Positions 29,101-38,022 of a DNA stretch of 64,000 nt are shown here, in pieces. This DNA is from Candidatus Vicinibacter affinis (lineage in GTDB: Bacteria > Bacteroidota > Bacteroidia > Chitinophagales > Saprospiraceae), in contig JADJNH010000006.1 in the NCBI GenBank assembly GCA_016714365.1, positions 248,001-312,000 on the forward strand. The letters run 5' to 3'. The stretch's first letter is position 1; each line of letters starts with the position of its first letter. The notes beneath the pieces were generated by a model. That model was not told the DNA's origin. It saw only the letters and a list, made by a program, of their open reading frames with translations, and searched no databases. Both the position numbers and the translations under genes were made by a program.

Positions 29101-30018
29101 ATGAATAAATTAATTGTGTTTTGCATTCTAGGCATCCTGACCTGTTCCTCCTGTGCCTGGTTTTGCAAAAAATCAAAATGTCCGCCCACAGATCAAAGTA
29201 CTTTGATGGTCAATGACAGTCTTGCTTTACTTGACAAAATAGAGCGATTGGACACCGCACATTTACCTGAATTTATCATTCGCGTAAATGTACATTACAT
29301 CGACTCCAGAAATGGAATGTTTTATCGAGGGAAAAAAGAAGATGAAAAACCAGTCAATGGAAATGTGTGGGCACACAGATTAATCAACCATGCCAATTCA
29401 ATTCTTGAAAATCTTGAAGAAAGTGGGACCAGTAAAAATTCATTTGTTGGCAACAGTCGCATCCGATTAAAAATTTATTCGGATCCTTCAAATCCACTGG
29501 ACAGCAACGGCGGCATTTGGTATTGGCCCAGTAGACGAATGAATAAATCAATGTACAATGAGGATGTACTCAACATTGTGATTGAAGATTATGGCCAACC
29601 CAAAGATTTTAAATTAAATGGTTATGCCTGTGGAATGAATTTCTGCAATGAAATCGTACTGCAGGATGCCTTTGACAATGCAGCGAATGGAGGTAGATTT
29701 GGCTGGTGGTCGTTTGCCAGTTTGCTGTGCCATGAATTGGGTCATGTCATGGGTCTTTGTCATTCTTTCTATTGCGGAAACGAATGCAAAGATGTGGACA
29801 TTGACATTGCAAAGGAGTGTAAAATAAATCCCTGTTTTTCGGATTGCGGTGGACCAAATGTGGGTTTCTGCGACAACTGGAAATCAGGTAGTAAAAATAT
29901 GATGGGGTACAATCCAAACCAATCGTCCTTAAGTCCTTGCCAATGGAAAATTGCCTACCGAAATCTGTGCTTCACAAAGGCAAGATTTGTAGTCAGGCGC
30001 AAGGAAATTAAAAATTAG
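29101..30018 (+). CDS. Metzincin-like zinc metalloprotease lipoprotein
   Basis: The 305-residue protein has a lipoprotein-type signal peptide (ILGILTCSSC; Cys17 or Cys18 would be lipidated). Its zinc site is HELGHVMGLCH at 211-221, the full metzincin motif HExxHxxGxxH with His211, Glu212, His215 and His221. A candidate Met-turn follows at 267-268 (NMMGYNP). The mature part is rich in Cys after the zinc site (about eight), so it is probably disulfide-bonded. No propeptide switch is visible. A TACTTTTG element at 29088-29095 resembles a -7 box only six bases from the ATG, which would imply an almost leaderless mRNA; a -33 box is missing. The substrate is unknown. Confidence 0.85.
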   Translation: MNKLIVFCILGILTCSSCAWFCKKSKCPPTDQSTLMVNDSLALLDKIERLDTAHLPEFIIRVNVHYIDSRNGMFYRGKKEDEKPVNGNVWAHRLINHANSILENLEESGTSKNSFVGNSRIRLKIYSDPSNPLDSNGGIWYWPSRRMNKSMYNEDVLNIVIEDYGQPKDFKLNGYACGMNFCNEIVLQDAFDNAANGGRFGWWSFASLLCHELGHVMGLCHSFYCGNECKDVDIDIAKECKINPCFSDCGGPNVGFCDNWKSGSKNMMGYNPNQSSLSPCQWKIAYRNLCFTKARFVVRRKEIKN

Positions 30019-30037
30019 ATATTGGGTGCACGAGTCC

Positions 30038-31210
30038 TTAATAGGATTCTATCACCGCAGCAATTCCCTGCCCTCCCCCTACACAGGCTGTAACGATTCC
30101 AAATGACTGCTTCCTGGATTTAAGCTCATGCAGCAAGGTCATGGTCAGTCTTGCACCGCTGCATCCCAGTGGGTGTCCCAGCGCGATTGCCCCGCCATTT
30201 ACATTGACAATGGAAGGATCCAAACCTGCTTCCCGGATAACGGCAAGCGATTGGGATGCAAAAGCTTCATTTAATTCGATCAATGAAATTTCAGCTAAGC
30301 TTTTTCCGGCAGCAAGCAATGCTTTTGGAATGGCTGCGCAAGGTCCGATTCCCATGTACAATGGATCCACACCGGCAACACTGCAAGCTATGATCCTGCC
30401 GACCGGTTGTAAACCTAATGCGTTCATCATCCGCTCGCTCATCACCAAAACAAATCCCGCACCATCACTGGTTTGTGAAGCGTTGCCGGCCGTAACGGTA
30501 CCGTGATTGGCAAACACAGGTTTCAAAGCCGACAAAGCCTCCAGGGTAGTTTCTTTACGAATGCCTTCATCTTCCTTTACCGTAAAATTGGTTTCAGTTC
30601 GCTTGTCATTCTTCACGGAAATTTCAGTTAAACTTACCGGTGTAATTTCTTCCGCAAAGAAACCTCTGTCCCGCGCTGCTGAGGACAATTGATGCGATCT
30701 CAAAGCAAATTCATCCTGAGCCTCTCTGCTGATGTTGTATTTTTTTGCAACAGCTTCTGCTGTGAGTCCCATTCCAATGATGTAGTCAGGATGTTTGTCT
30801 GCTACTTCATAATTGAGGGCCAGTTTATATCCTTCCATAGGAATCTGGCTCATGTTTTCCACTCCGCCTGCAATAAAGCATTCGCCCATGCCGGCACGGA
30901 TTTTTGCGGTGGCAATAGCAATGGTCTCCAGACCAGAAGCACAATATCGATTGACCGTCATACCGGGAACCTTTTCACCCAGGGCCCTGAGTGATATTTG
31001 CCTGCCGATCTGCAGCCCCTGTTCGCCTTCAGGATTGGCGCAGCCTACAATTAAATCATCCACCAATGTAGGGTCTAGTTGCGGCACTTTCTTAAGTAAA
31101 TCCTGAATGACCATCACAGCCAGATCATCTGAACGTAAAAATCTGAATCCACCTTTCTTCGCTTTTGCAACGGCAGACCTGGTGTAGGCAACGATATAAG
31201 CTTCCTGCAT
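30038..31210 (-). CDS. Acetyl-CoA acyltransferase (thiolase)
   Basis: This 390-residue enzyme has all thiolase active-site elements: nucleophile Cys90 (NRYCASGLETI), His346 (ALGHPLGCSGAR) and the second Cys376 (ACVGGGQG). GMGLTAEAVAK and NASQTSDGAG are also typical. It either cleaves 3-ketoacyl-CoA in beta-oxidation or condenses acetyl-CoA; the degradative type (FadA-like) fits the length and sequence better. It is convergent with the protease gene at 29101 (19 bp between stops) and has its own promoter at 31230-31263. Confidence 0.93.
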   Translation of the reverse strand: MQEAYIVAYTRSAVAKAKKGGFRFLRSDDLAVMVIQDLLKKVPQLDPTLVDDLIVGCANPEGEQGLQIGRQISLRALGEKVPGMTVNRYCASGLETIAIATAKIRAGMGECFIAGGVENMSQIPMEGYKLALNYEVADKHPDYIIGMGLTAEAVAKKYNISREAQDEFALRSHQLSSAARDRGFFAEEITPVSLTEISVKNDKRTETNFTVKEDEGIRKETTLEALSALKPVFANHGTVTAGNASQTSDGAGFVLVMSERMMNALGLQPVGRIIACSVAGVDPLYMGIGPCAAIPKALLAAGKSLAEISLIELNEAFASQSLAVIREAGLDPSIVNVNGGAIALGHPLGCSGARLTMTLLHELKSRKQSFGIVTACVGGGQGIAAVIESY

Positions 31211-31229
31211 GAGTTCGATTTAATAAAAA

Positions 31230-31263
31230 CAAAAATAACACATTCTGATTTGGAAAAAGTCAA
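31230..31263 (-). promoter_or_regulatory. Promoter of the thiolase gene
   Basis: On the minus strand TATTTTTG (31237-31230) fits TAnnTTTG, and a TTG at 31263-31261 lies 23 bp upstream. The predicted start of transcription is about 10 bp before the ATG at 31210. Confidence 0.55.
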
Positions 31264-31265
31264 AT

Positions 31266-32468
31266 TCATTCCGGCGATCCGGATGGCTTAAGCCTTAAAA
31301 ACGGAGTTTGAATAAATTTCCAAAGTTTCACCGGCCAGTTCTTGTCCATACATGGGCGCTCAAGGACCAGATAAAAAATAAATGAAATCATGAGTATGTA
31401 AATAAAAAGCAGCAAGCCCAACCAAAAATAATCCAAAATAAAATAGTTGAAATAATTCCGTCTGGTGAGTTCTGAACCCAGCCCCATGGTAATTTGATTA
31501 TGCAACAAATAAATGGAATAACACATTCCACCCATTACGCTGATGTTGATATTGGAAAAAACGATTTTGTATCCTTCCTGCATCAATACATTGTAGAATA
31601 ATACGAAGAGGAAAAACAATTGTGCAGTGCTTAAAAGTATTTTAGTAAAAGGGTGAATGTCGTTTAAATAAGTAATGTCCGTAAACATCATCAACAAAAA
31701 AGCGACTAGCGTGACCAAATCAGGTCGCCAATGGGCATTCCACTCATCAATAAAGGATATTTTTAATTTTTCTGCATAGCAAAGTGCGACCAGTATACCC
31801 AAGGAGAAAAAATGAAAATATTCATAGAGACTAAAAAAATCAGGTTTAATGAATTTTGTCAAAATGGAAAAAAATAATGTGATCAGTATCAACATCACTT
31901 TTCTGTTGGTAAATTTTTTGAAGAAAATGTAAAACAAAATGGGGGCAAGAATATAAAATTGAATTTCAATTTCAAGACTCCAGGTCACATTGTTCACCAA
32001 GGGTTGAATATCCCGGTTGTAAAAAAAATTATGCCCGTAAAACAAGGAATAAAAAAAGCTGGGGGAAAAATCTTCAAAATTTTTTTTCTCAAAGATGGAT
32101 ACCTGAAACCACACGATCAGCAGGAGGCTAATGATATAGGGGGGTTCAAGCCGGGTAAGTCTTCTGTAGAAATAGGATCCGATGGATACTTTTTTCCCTT
32201 CCCCGAGATAATATTTTGCAAATGGCAAGGCAAGGATAAAAGCACTGATGACAAAAAAAATCTCTACACCAAAATATCCCCGCAGAAAAATATCATGAAG
32301 CCAATCATAAGATTCTTTGTCGTCTTTGTAATCAAATCTGAGTTCTGAAAAAAGAAAGCCATCCAAATGAAAAAATACCACCATGGCAATGGCCAAAAAC
32401 CTAAGTCCATCAATTTCAGTAATGACGTTACCTGAATTGGTGATTCTTCGTAAAAAACTTAAATTCAT
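31266..32468 (-). CDS. Acyltransferase 3 family membrane protein
   Basis: The 400-residue protein has about ten hydrophobic segments and opens with the family signature: EIDGLRFLAIAMVVFFHLDG, containing the conserved His of the acyl-transfer site, followed by GYFGVEIFFVISAFIL and the conserved YRRLTRLEPPY. Such proteins O-acylate sugars of surface polysaccharides or lipids, with the active site at the membrane. The substrate cannot be told from the sequence. A promoter lies just upstream at 32492-32525. Confidence 0.9.
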   Translation of the reverse strand: MNLSFLRRITNSGNVITEIDGLRFLAIAMVVFFHLDGFLFSELRFDYKDDKESYDWLHDIFLRGYFGVEIFFVISAFILALPFAKYYLGEGKKVSIGSYFYRRLTRLEPPYIISLLLIVWFQVSIFEKKNFEDFSPSFFYSLFYGHNFFYNRDIQPLVNNVTWSLEIEIQFYILAPILFYIFFKKFTNRKVMLILITLFFSILTKFIKPDFFSLYEYFHFFSLGILVALCYAEKLKISFIDEWNAHWRPDLVTLVAFLLMMFTDITYLNDIHPFTKILLSTAQLFFLFVLFYNVLMQEGYKIVFSNINISVMGGMCYSIYLLHNQITMGLGSELTRRNYFNYFILDYFWLGLLLFIYILMISFIFYLVLERPCMDKNWPVKLWKFIQTPFLRLKPSGSPE

Positions 32469-32491
32469 GGACCGGACTTAAATTTAAGGTC

Positions 32492-32525
32492 CAAAAATAA
32501 CCCAATAAGGCTAAAATTTATCCAA
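32492..32525 (-). promoter_or_regulatory. Promoter of the acyltransferase gene
   Basis: The minus strand has TTG (32525-32523), 23 bp, then TATTTTTG (32499-32492), about 24 bp upstream of the ATG. Spacing and sequence match the thiolase promoter. Confidence 0.55.
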
Positions 32526-32606
32526 GCCCGGAAATAGTTTGATCTTTTCGGGAAACAAATTTTAAAAAGCTCAATTTAGTATGTGGTATGTAAAAAGTCC
32601 AACACC

Positions 32607-33119
32607 CTATTTGATCTTCGGTTCCTCCAGTTTTTTATAGACCAAAGAAAAAATGTCCTTGGATTGATCTGCAAAGAGAAAGCCCTGCACACTGTCAAAA
32701 ATGAATGTATAACCTTCAGTTTTTGCAATCTCATTGATGGCATCGTTGATGCGTTTCAAGAGTGGTGCCAGCAACTCATCTCTTCTTTTTGTGAGTGATT
32801 CCTGAGCACTTTGCTGGTATTTGCCAATGGCATTTTGTTCAACTTCCAGGTTACTCTCCATTTCTTTCTGCTTTACGGGTGTAAGGTTTCCGCCTTGCAT
32901 TTGGTCCCGGTAGATCTTCAAACCTTCCTGAAATTTGGTCACCATTTGTTCCCCGGTAGCCGAAAGAGATTTTTCATAAGTGGCCAATTGCTCGGCTATT
33001 TTCTTTGATTCACTCAAACTGTCCAATAGAACTTTGGTATTGAGATGCGCTATTTTTTGTGCGGATGCAGAAAAGGCATAGCAAGCCACGATCAGCGTCA
33101 AAAGATGTCTAATCTTCAT
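32607..33119 (-). CDS. OmpH/Skp family periplasmic chaperone
   Basis: The 170-residue protein has a signal peptide (LLTLIVACYAFSASAQ), then KIAHLNTKVLLDSLSESKKI, and a long charged coiled-coil of about 80 residues (EKSLSATGEQMVTKFQEGL to RDELLAPLLKRI). It ends with EIAKTEGYTFIFDSV, the usual OmpH close. Skp-type chaperones escort unfolded outer-membrane proteins through the periplasm. It follows tatA by 18 bp and is probably co-transcribed with it. Confidence 0.9.
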   Translation of the reverse strand: MKIRHLLTLIVACYAFSASAQKIAHLNTKVLLDSLSESKKIAEQLATYEKSLSATGEQMVTKFQEGLKIYRDQMQGGNLTPVKQKEMESNLEVEQNAIGKYQQSAQESLTKRRDELLAPLLKRINDAINEIAKTEGYTFIFDSVQGFLFADQSKDIFSLVYKKLEEPKIK

Positions 33120-33137
33120 GTTAATTCAAGCTAAATA

Positions 33138-33365
33138 TTATTGGTTGGTATTGTTGTTGTCGGGAATGTTTTTGCGTTCAGCTTCACGCATTCCTTCTCT
33201 GATTTCGTTGTTTATGGAGTTTTTGGCATTGTTAAACTCTCTGATGCCTGCACCAAGGCCACGCATGAGTTCCGGAATCTTCTTACCTCCGAACAACAGC
33301 AATACAACAAAAACAACCGCCACCATTTCCCAACCACCCAAATTTCCTAAAAATAAAAGAGTCAT
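33138..33365 (-). CDS. tatA: Twin-arginine translocase subunit TatA/TatE
   Basis: This 75-residue protein has one N-terminal membrane helix (GWEMVAVVFVVLLLFGGKKIPEL). The conserved FGxKKxPEL hinge and the amphipathic helix with a conserved Gly (RGLGAGIREF) are followed by a short charged tail. TatA forms the pore of the Tat export pathway with TatC, which is not in this window. It sits between a 2OG oxygenase gene and ompH in one direction. Confidence 0.93.
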   Translation of the reverse strand: MTLLFLGNLGGWEMVAVVFVVLLLFGGKKIPELMRGLGAGIREFNNAKNSINNEIREGMREAERKNIPDNNNTNQ

Positions 33366-33391
33366 AATTATTTATTTAAAAGTCAAAGATA

Positions 33392-34342
33392 CTACTTCTT
33401 TAATCCAATTTCCCTTAAGCGTTCATCCAAATAGGCCCCTGCCGTAATAGGGTCATAATGACTTGGATTGTCGGCACTTACACAACCCGGCAGGCAAGTG
33501 AGGTCCATTTCGCTCCTTGGATGGAGAAAAAATGGAATGGAAAGCCTTGGCACATGCCAGAGATGTCTTGGAGGATTTACCACGCGGTGGGTGGTCGATA
33601 TGAGCAAATTGTTGGTCAATCTCTGCAACATATCCCCGACATTCACTACAATCTCATTTTCTCCCGGAATTACTTCAAGCCACTCTCCCTGCAAATTCAA
33701 AACTTGCAATCCTCCGGCCGAAGCTCCGACCAGGAGGGTGATCAGGTTTATATCTTCATGCTGCTCTGCCCTAATGGCGGAGGAAGGTTCTTGTATGATG
33801 GGTGGATAATGTATGGCCCTGAGAATACTGTTACCCTTCAGGATCTTTTCTTCAAAATAATCCTCTTTAAGACCAAGATAAAGGGCTATGGCCCGGAGCA
33901 AATGACTTCCGGCAAGCTCAAATGACTTGTATAACTGATCTCCCAATAATGCAAATTCAGGTACATCGACCGTTTTTACATTGTCCGGATATTCTGATTT
34001 CAAAGGATCGTCCGAAGCAACTGTCTGCCCAATCTGAAAAAATTCTTTCAAATCTGCCACTTTTGAATGCTTGGCATGCTCTTTCCCAAAAGAAGTATAC
34101 CCTCTTTGTCCGGCCAAACCGGGAATCTCATATTTTTCCTTCAATTCTGCCGGCAAAGAGAAAAACCGCTCCGCTTCCGCATAAAAACCTGAAACCAAAT
34201 GTGGATCCACCCCATGATTCTTGACCCCAACGAAACCAATATGCCTGAAGGAATCCCCCAACTCCTTTACAAAAGTGGCGCGATCCACAGGCTTGTCACT
34301 TAAAAACAGGCTTAAATCTACTAAAGGTATGGCTCTACTCAT
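33392..34342 (-). CDS. Isopenicillin N synthase-like 2-oxoglutarate/Fe(II) dioxygenase
   Basis: The 316-residue protein has the N-terminal DIOX_N region (IPLVDLSLFL, FRHIGFVGVKNHGV) and the C-terminal jelly-roll with the Fe(II) site: His and Asp in QHEDINLITLL (about 194-196) and a distal His in STTHRVVNPP (about 250). RLSIPFFLHP has the Arg-x-Ser pair that binds 2-oxoglutarate. It is not in a biosynthetic cluster, so the substrate is unknown. It lies 26 bp upstream of tatA. Confidence 0.9.
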   Translation of the reverse strand: MSRAIPLVDLSLFLSDKPVDRATFVKELGDSFRHIGFVGVKNHGVDPHLVSGFYAEAERFFSLPAELKEKYEIPGLAGQRGYTSFGKEHAKHSKVADLKEFFQIGQTVASDDPLKSEYPDNVKTVDVPEFALLGDQLYKSFELAGSHLLRAIALYLGLKEDYFEEKILKGNSILRAIHYPPIIQEPSSAIRAEQHEDINLITLLVGASAGGLQVLNLQGEWLEVIPGENEIVVNVGDMLQRLTNNLLISTTHRVVNPPRHLWHVPRLSIPFFLHPRSEMDLTCLPGCVSADNPSHYDPITAGAYLDERLREIGLKK

Positions 34343-34694
34343 TTACAATAATTTCCCTAAACACAACAAAAACCGGACCTCTTTCTAACGCAAGAATGTG
34401 AATATTAGTTCGCTGATTCCAAGTATCGCTGGATTTTATAATCCATTAAGGACCGAATGTTCAAAATTTCTTAAATCACACCAAACTAAGTCTGCAATAA
34501 TACTCCAAGTAATTTCCTTTTATGTCAACTTCTTCCAAAATTTATTACCAAAAATCTTATTGAAATAAACATCCAATTCGGATGAATTAGTGTACTAAAT
34601 TTACAATGTTCACGAAGTTTTAAATTAGGTTGTAAATAATACATCGTTACTTCAAGAATGGTTTAAAAGAACAATGAAATAAAATTCAGAATAA
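34343..34694. other. Divergent AT-rich intergenic stretch
   Basis: This 352-bp region separates a minus-strand oxygenase gene from a plus-strand lipoprotein gene. It must hold both promoters, but I see no clear TTG/TAnnTTTG pair. Confidence 0.4.
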
Positions 34695-35381
34695 ATGAAA
34701 AATTTAAATTATCTGATGATTATAGGATGGCTGCTATTGATCTCATGCACCAAAAGCACCCATGTATTATGTCCCGATTTTAAGGGAAAGAAAAATTCGA
34801 ATTTTGTGAAAATGGAATTCAATTTTCATCAGAAGAATAAAAAATTAAACAAAAGGCCATTTTCAATTCACCTCAAAAAAGTCCCTCAGGAGGATCAAAC
34901 AGAGCCATTTTTTATCAAGTTGAATTTATTGGGTACTTCAAATAAAAAGTTATCCTTACCCAATAAAAATTTTAACTTCTCATCAATTCCATTAAAATTA
35001 AATTCGAATTCAAGTCTTAAAATAAAAGCATTTACAATCGTAAACAAACATGATTATCAAAAATTAAGCTTTCCAAACGCTCAAAAAAAAGATTCTATTT
35101 CAAGACCCAAATATGGTTACAAACTTTTTATTCCATTACTGTCGGTTACTTTTGGAATTCTGGCCGGAGGCTTCGTGGTTCCTGTATATACTTCAGGATT
35201 GCTGGTGGGGTTGATCGCTGCTCCAATAGCCGCAGGCATATGCATCACATTAGGTTTCATAGGATTGCGTAGAAAACTTAAGGGAGAAGGATTGTTTTTT
35301 AGTATTGTAGGGATAGTTTTAGGTTTTCTCAGTCTGGTAGCATTAGCTCCAATATTGCTCTTTTTCTTAGCCTATATTTAG
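34695..35381 (+). CDS. Lipoprotein with C-terminal membrane domain (DUF4190-like)
   Basis: This 228-residue protein has a lipobox (LLLISCTKS, Cys18), then about 120 Lys/Asn/Ser-rich residues predicted to be disordered, and two to three hydrophobic helices at the C-terminus (KLFIPLLSVTFGILAGGFVV, LVGLIAAPIAAGICITLGF, LFFSIVGIVLGFLSLVALAP). The helix region resembles DUF4190. The next gene (35574) has the same plan and begins with the same STHVLCPDF / SYVSCPSF motif after the lipid site. Function unknown; having both a lipid anchor and membrane helices is unusual. Confidence 0.75.
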   Translation: MKNLNYLMIIGWLLLISCTKSTHVLCPDFKGKKNSNFVKMEFNFHQKNKKLNKRPFSIHLKKVPQEDQTEPFFIKLNLLGTSNKKLSLPNKNFNFSSIPLKLNSNSSLKIKAFTIVNKHDYQKLSFPNAQKKDSISRPKYGYKLFIPLLSVTFGILAGGFVVPVYTSGLLVGLIAAPIAAGICITLGFIGLRRKLKGEGLFFSIVGIVLGFLSLVALAPILLFFLAYI

Positions 35382-35510
35382 TAGTAAATGATTTAGGCCT
35401 TAATGCTGGGTTTTATTTTCACTAAGTAATCAATGTCCAGTTCAAGTCTTTCTAATACAAATTAGTCACGAATGCTAACTTTTTAATTTTAACTGAAAAT
35501 TATTTTTGAG

Positions 35511-35541
35511 GTCTGGTCAGAATACTTACCTTTAACCAGAC
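35511..35541 (+). terminator. Possible terminator after the first DUF4190-like gene
   Basis: GTCTGGT pairs with ACCAGAC around a 17-base loop, followed by AATTTTATTATT. The loop is large and the T-run broken, and the structure is 130 bp past the stop. Confidence 0.4.
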
Positions 35542-35573
35542 AATTTTATTATTAAACCTTCAAAATTTATTAA

Positions 35574-36263
35574 ATGAAAAAACTCAGTTTTTTACTCCTC
35601 GCATTTGGCCTATTTCTAGGTTCATGTAGCAAGCAGTCCTATGTCAGCTGCCCAAGTTTTAAAGACGGTCATAAATCTTTAGCCTGGAACAATTACCAAT
35701 CCACCCCTAAAAAGAAAAAAAGCAAAAATCTTTCCAGTCAATTGGTCAAAAAATCTACCTCAGAGTGGGCTGTTGAGAAAGAAATTTTATCTGTTGAGCC
35801 AATAGCTGCCAGGCAAAATGCTGAGCCACTTTATGCATCAGTAGAGCCTTCTGTGCTTTATACCCCAAATCTCAATTTACTGAATGAAAAACCGATGGCT
35901 CCTTCTAGCCATAAAGCTGCTAAAAAACCAATCAGAGAAACGAGAATTGCCGGAAAAACTCAGGCAAATTTGCAATCAACATTATTAAAGATTAAAAATA
36001 ATAATATAATTAATAAGCTTTCACCAGAAAATACCAGTAATGGCATGGGTATCGCGGCAATGGTTTGTGGTATATTAGGATTAGTGGGGATTTTTTCAGG
36101 CTTCGGTGGTTTACTATTAGGTATTCTTGCAATAATTTTTGGAGCCATTGGTCTTAAATCTCTAAACGGAAGAGGAATGGCTAAAGCTGGATTAGTCATG
36201 GGAATAATTGCTGTAGCTTTATCCTTGTTAGCTTTATTGTTTATTTTAGCATTATTTGCTTAA
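35574..36263 (+). CDS. Lipoprotein with DUF4190-type C-terminal membrane domain
   Basis: This 229-residue paralogue of the previous gene has a lipobox (LFLGSCSKQ, Cys18), the shared YVSCPSF motif, a Lys-rich variable middle of about 120 residues, and a Gly-rich double-helix hairpin (MGIAAMVCGILGLVGIFSGF, LLLGILAIIFGAIGLKSLNG, KAGLVMGIIAVALSLLALLF). The last part is a good DUF4190 match. Function unknown. The paralogues differ strongly in the middle but keep both ends, so the ends carry the conserved role. Confidence 0.8.
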   Translation: MKKLSFLLLAFGLFLGSCSKQSYVSCPSFKDGHKSLAWNNYQSTPKKKKSKNLSSQLVKKSTSEWAVEKEILSVEPIAARQNAEPLYASVEPSVLYTPNLNLLNEKPMAPSSHKAAKKPIRETRIAGKTQANLQSTLLKIKNNNIINKLSPENTSNGMGIAAMVCGILGLVGIFSGFGGLLLGILAIIFGAIGLKSLNGRGMAKAGLVMGIIAVALSLLALLFILALFA

Positions 36264-36481
36264 TCTATTTTTACATTTTGATTGAATTTCTATTAATCAA
36301 ATGTTCAATTCAAGTTAAAAATTGAGTAATTCAAGTATTCTTTTTTAATTAAGTTTTGTATAAATAAATATAATAGGTTATTTATATATTGAATTTCGAA
36401 AAGTATATTTAATACCGCAACGCTAGTGTCCCTTGCACCTGCCAATTTATTATGCGATCTTCACGCTATAATTTAATCTGC

Positions 36482-37924
36482 ATGCACAAAATTCAAAACT
36501 ATATAAACGGACAATATCTTGACCCTGTCGATACCAAATGGCTGGACAATATAAACCCGGCAACCGGTCATGTAATCTCCCATCTCCCCGACAGCAACCA
36601 AAAAGATGTGGACTTGGCGGTAACGGCCGCAAAAGAAGCCTTTCGAGATTGGTCCCTGACATCAGGATCACTTAGATTCAAGATTCTAAATAGAATAGCA
36701 GATTTGATTGAAGAAAAAAATGAAGAACTGGCAGTTGCGGAAACCAACGACACAGGCAAACCCCTCAATCTCTCCAGCAATATTGAAATTCCACGCGCTG
36801 CATCCAACTTCAGATTTTTTGCAACCGCGGCCATGCAATTTTCTTCTGAAAGCCATTCTACTCCTGATTCCATAAACTATACCTTAAGGCAACCTATCGG
36901 TGTAGTAGGATGCATCTCACCATGGAATCTTCCTTTGTACTTATTTACCTGGAAAATAGCCCCGGCCCTTGCTGCTGGCAATTGCGTTGTTGCCAAGCCT
37001 TCAGAACTGAGCCCCACTACTGCCTTTATGCTTGGAGAAATTGCAAATGAAGCAGGATTACCTAAAGGAGTGCTCAATATTCTTCATGGTTTGGGTCCAA
37101 ACCTGGGTGAGGGCATCGTAAAAAACCCACATATCAAAGCAATTTCATTTACCGGCGGCACCAAAACAGGTCAAATTATTTCCGGTATTGCAGGACCCAT
37201 GTTTAAAAAACTGAGCCTTGAATTAGGAGGCAAAAATCCATGTTTGGTTTTTGAAGATTGTGATTATTCCAAAACCCTCAGCGAAGTTGCCCGGTTGGCA
37301 TTTTCAAATCAAGGTCAGATTTGTCTTTGCGGATCCAGAATACTTATTCACCAAAGCATCTATGAAAAATTTAAAACCGACCTTGTCAACAAGGTTTCAC
37401 ATTTAAAAATAGGTGATCCGATGGAAGATGGGACTCAGATTGGTTCTGTCATCTCTGCTGCTCATCGTGACAAAATCATGTCTTACATAACACTCGCCAA
37501 AGAGGAAGGAGGCCAATTGCTTACCGGTGGAAATGCCGTTTATCCCGAAGGGCGATGTCATCGAGGATATTTTGTGGAGCCTACCATTTTTGAAGGCCTG
37601 GGACCGGCGTGCAGAATAAATCAGGAAGAAGTATTTGGTCCGGTGATCACTTTACAGAGGTTTGCTTCTGAAGAAGAAGCGCTGACTTTGGCCAATCACA
37701 GTAACTACGGACTGGCAGCTACCCTTTGGACCAAAGACCTTAACAGAGCGCATAGAATAGCCCAACAACTCAACACCGGTATTGTATGGATCAACTGCTG
37801 GCTGAACCGCGACCTGAGGACTGCATTTGGAGGCATGAACCAAAGTGGTGTGGGTCGTGAAGGGGGTTGGGAAGCGATGCGATTCTTCACCGAACCAAAA
37901 AATGTTTGCATAAAATACCTTTGA
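36482..37924 (+). CDS. NAD(P)-dependent aldehyde dehydrogenase
   Basis: From the ATG at 36482 (chosen because MHKIQNYINGQYL matches the family N-terminus; an upstream ATG at 36452 adds ten unlikely residues) the enzyme has 480 residues. It shows the cofactor-binding segments PWNLPLYLFTWKIAPALAAG and SFTGGTKTG, the general base Glu in LELGGKNP and the catalytic Cys in NQGQICLCGSR. It resembles the 2-hydroxymuconic-semialdehyde / betaine-aldehyde group of ALDHs. It stands alone, so the physiological aldehyde is not evident. Confidence 0.92.
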   Translation: MHKIQNYINGQYLDPVDTKWLDNINPATGHVISHLPDSNQKDVDLAVTAAKEAFRDWSLTSGSLRFKILNRIADLIEEKNEELAVAETNDTGKPLNLSSNIEIPRAASNFRFFATAAMQFSSESHSTPDSINYTLRQPIGVVGCISPWNLPLYLFTWKIAPALAAGNCVVAKPSELSPTTAFMLGEIANEAGLPKGVLNILHGLGPNLGEGIVKNPHIKAISFTGGTKTGQIISGIAGPMFKKLSLELGGKNPCLVFEDCDYSKTLSEVARLAFSNQGQICLCGSRILIHQSIYEKFKTDLVNKVSHLKIGDPMEDGTQIGSVISAAHRDKIMSYITLAKEEGGQLLTGGNAVYPEGRCHRGYFVEPTIFEGLGPACRINQEEVFGPVITLQRFASEEEALTLANHSNYGLAATLWTKDLNRAHRIAQQLNTGIVWINCWLNRDLRTAFGGMNQSGVGREGGWEAMRFFTEPKNVCIKYL

Positions 37925-38022
37925 ACAATTCATGGTATTTGCTGACCTGTTCATAGTCTTAAAAGGAAAGGTTATCTAAAAACTGAGGGCAAAACGGTGG
38001 ATTGTTTTACCTTTACTTTTGA

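Noticed and set aside
33458..34224. Long plus-strand ORFs of 100-155 residues
   Set aside because: They are opposite-strand shadows of the 2OG oxygenase gene, whose catalytic residues are all in place.
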